In this document: positions 62,638-64,000 of the stretch, in pieces
How the letters are laid out: every line of letters begins with the position of its first letter
How positions within the stretch are numbered: the stretch's first letter is position 1
Source: Nitrosopumilaceae archaeon
GTDB taxonomy: Archaea > Thermoproteota > Nitrososphaeria > Nitrososphaerales > Nitrosopumilaceae
Direction: 5' to 3'
NCBI GenBank assembly: GCA_035631875.1
Contig: DASQHX010000010.1
Span: 62,001-126,000 of the forward strand
Length of the DNA stretch: 64,000 bases
Made by a program: the position numbers and the translations under genes
Notes under the pieces: generated by a model
The model's input: only the letters and a program-made list of their open reading frames with translations
What the model was told of the DNA's origin: nothing
The model's database searches: none

Positions 62638-63030
62638 ATGGTGAAGACCCCAGTTGAGAAATGGCAAGAAGATATTTCAGGTTATAGAAAAAAATGCCAA
62701 AAAATTCTTCTATCATCAAAATCGGTAAGATATGTAGGACTAATCAATGAATATGGAAGAACTATGACTGGAATAATAAGACCTGGTACCAAAATATATT
62801 TAAAATCAGAACCAGCTAGAAACGAATTCTTTCTAATTTCAACACTATTAACAATGAGACGCTCAAATGACAATGCAATAGGTAGTATGGATTGTGCAAT
62901 TTTCAAACATGACAAAGTTACTTTGATTGCATTCCAAAGAAATGAAGGAATTTATTATATTTCGGTGGATAAAAATGCGAGCCTAAGTTCTTTAGATAAA
63001 ATAATTAATAAAATCAAAAAATTAATTTAG
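62638..63030 (+). CDS. Hypothetical protein
   Basis: 130 residues from the ATG at 62638, which lies 26 nt after a TTTATAAA TATA box; a TTG two codons earlier is less likely. Mixed alpha/beta, no signal peptide or motif recognised. It overlaps the convergent VOC gene by 4 bp. Confidence 0.7.
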   Translation: MVKTPVEKWQEDISGYRKKCQKILLSSKSVRYVGLINEYGRTMTGIIRPGTKIYLKSEPARNEFFLISTLLTMRRSNDNAIGSMDCAIFKHDKVTLIAFQRNEGIYYISVDKNASLSSLDKIINKIKKLI

Positions 63031-63437
63031 AGTGGGGCAAACCCGTGGAATCCTCGTGCTTGTTTTACACTGTCTGGAGGCGCAGGTTCAAACAAAGATA
63101 TCATATATTTATCAGGATCCAAAACTATTGCGTTTGTACCTGGCTTGTGAGATTCAATGTCTCTGTATATTGTAACGTTTTGTGATTTGAGTTCTTGTAT
63201 TGCTGATTTAATGTCACCAACTACAAGACCAATTACAATGCCATTCTCAATAGACGTGCCCGTGTTTATCTTAGTTGTAGCAGGATGTAAAATAACCGTA
63301 GCACCTTGCTTTCCAAGTTCTACCCAGTTTTCTCTTTTGTTTTTAATTGGCATACCTATTATTTCATTATAAAATTTTACAGATTTTTCCAAGTTTGACA
63401 CAGCAATTATTACACTACCAAGGTGCTTTATGTTCAT
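63027..63437 (-). CDS. VOC-superfamily (glyoxalase-like) protein
   Basis: 136 residues with two beta-alpha-beta-beta-beta units: LGSVIIAVSNLEKSVKFYNE at the N-terminus and IGLVVGDIKSAIQEL in the middle, ending in ISLFEP. The final Glu and an early His are possible metal ligands. Reaction unknown. Confidence 0.85.
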   Translation of the reverse strand: MNIKHLGSVIIAVSNLEKSVKFYNEIIGMPIKNKRENWVELGKQGATVILHPATTKINTGTSIENGIVIGLVVGDIKSAIQELKSQNVTIYRDIESHKPGTNAIVLDPDKYMISLFEPAPPDSVKQARGFHGFAPL

Positions 63438-63474
63438 AATGAAGTTTGAATATACTTTGTTAAAAACCCTTATG

Positions 63475-63693
63475 CTATACTACTTGAATCATTGTTTCAG
63501 TTCTTTCCACACCTTTGATATTTTGGATTTCAGAGGTAACATCTTTTATCTGTGACAATGATTTAACTTCGATTAAAGCTACTGCGTCAAATTGACCACT
63601 TACTGGAAACGAATCATATACTGATTTTACCATTCGTAATCTTGCGGCAATAAGTTTTTTTGGAGACTTTACCAGTACTACTGCTTTTACCAT
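63475..63693 (-). CDS. Stand-alone Lrp/AsnC effector (RAM) domain
   Basis: 72 residues with VLVKSPKKLIAARLRM...FPVSGQFDAVALIEVKS typical of the Lrp/AsnC ligand-binding fold, no DNA-binding part. It overlaps the next similar gene upstream by 7 bp, so the pair may form a heteromer. Confidence 0.82.
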   Translation of the reverse strand: MVKAVVLVKSPKKLIAARLRMVKSVYDSFPVSGQFDAVALIEVKSLSQIKDVTSEIQNIKGVERTETMIQVV

Positions 63694-63926
63694 CCCAGGT
63701 TTACCTCCACCTCAATTAAAGTTTCAGTAGTAACAATTTCTCTAATCTTCTTAAAATCAATTACAACATTGTTAATGTCATCCATTGTTCCTTGAAGAAC
63801 TACAACAATATCAGCTCTGCCTGTTACAACCATTATTTCTCGTACCACCTTTCGAATTTTTCGAAGTGTTAGTAGTACATTGTCTACCTTGCCTGGTTTA
63901 ACAGTAATTAGACAAAGTGCGCGCAT
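63687..63926 (-). CDS. Stand-alone Lrp/AsnC effector (RAM) domain
   Basis: 79 residues (ALCLITVKPGKVDNVLLTL...VTGRADIVVVLQG), the same fold as the overlapping gene downstream. First of the pair. Confidence 0.82.
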   Translation of the reverse strand: MRALCLITVKPGKVDNVLLTLRKIRKVVREIMVVTGRADIVVVLQGTMDDINNVVIDFKKIREIVTTETLIEVEVNLGW

Positions 63927-63947
63927 TATTAGTAATATTATTTACGT

Positions 63948-64000
63948 ATGGATAAGTATGATCTTTTAAAAAATATAATTCATACAATAAATCAGTTGAA
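63948..64000 (+). CDS. Possible start of a gene running off the window
   Basis: ATG at 63948 opens MDKYDLLKNIIHTINQL without a stop to the edge (17 codons). Divergent from the RAM-domain pair. Too short to identify. Confidence 0.35.
   Translation, partial: MDKYDLLKNIIHTINQL

Noticed and set aside
1-64000. CRISPR array, insertion sequence or prophage
   Set aside because: No regularly spaced repeats, transposase, integrase or terminal repeats were seen; the only long direct repeat is the pilin leader.

Overview
The window looks like an ammonia-oxidising-type archaeon of the Nitrososphaerota (Thaumarchaeota), probably the low-GC group I.1a. The evidence is archaeal: EF-1alpha, S10 and the RNA polymerase Rpo12 subunit side by side; type II GAPDH; the bifunctional FBP aldolase/phosphatase; an archaeal HMG-CoA synthase; family B DNA polymerase; a Hef-type helicase; class III signal peptides; a PEFG-CTERM surface protein; and many small zinc-binding proteins. 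Promoters are archaeal, with a TATA box about 24-30 nt upstream of the start codon (mostly leaderless mRNAs). The assignment is by recognition, not by search.

Region 1 (1-17.5 kb) is a large type IV pilus locus. It holds a MoxR-type AAA+ ATPase with a VWA partner, two tandem major pilins sharing an identical 110-bp leader, a secretion ATPase, a TadC/ArlJ-type membrane platform, an 805-residue membrane-anchored Ig-like protein and a prepilin peptidase. It is flanked on both sides, on the opposite strand, by paralogous minor-pilin operons. One minor pilin carries a fibro-slime domain that appears to be inserted inside a SpaA-like domain, which suggests a tip adhesin. No ArlH was seen, so an adhesive pilus is more likely than an archaellum.

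Region 2 (17.5-30 kb) is accessory. It has a nucleotidyltransferase remnant, an F420-type oxidoreductase/thiolase/DUF35 operon, two paralogous regulator plus 8-TM membrane sensor modules, a HEAT-repeat protein, a DMT transporter, a Hjc-like resolvase, and a flavin reductase fused to a decayed Nudix-like domain. A candidate operator, TTTCCA-N4-TGGAAA, recurs at four gene starts here and in the pilus region.

Region 3 (30-64 kb) is mainly housekeeping: threonine synthase, GAPDH, HMG-CoA synthase, Rpo12/S10/EF-1alpha, FBP aldolase/phosphatase, hydroxyacyl-CoA dehydrogenase, Hef helicase, dCMP deaminase/PolB, agmatinase, ThrRS, tRNA-Val(CAC), an Nramp transporter with tandem operators, threonine ammonia-lyase and a class III cyclase homologue. 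A 70-nt candidate structured RNA with its own promoter lies at about 59,955-60,024. Genes are tightly packed and many convergent pairs overlap by a few bases.
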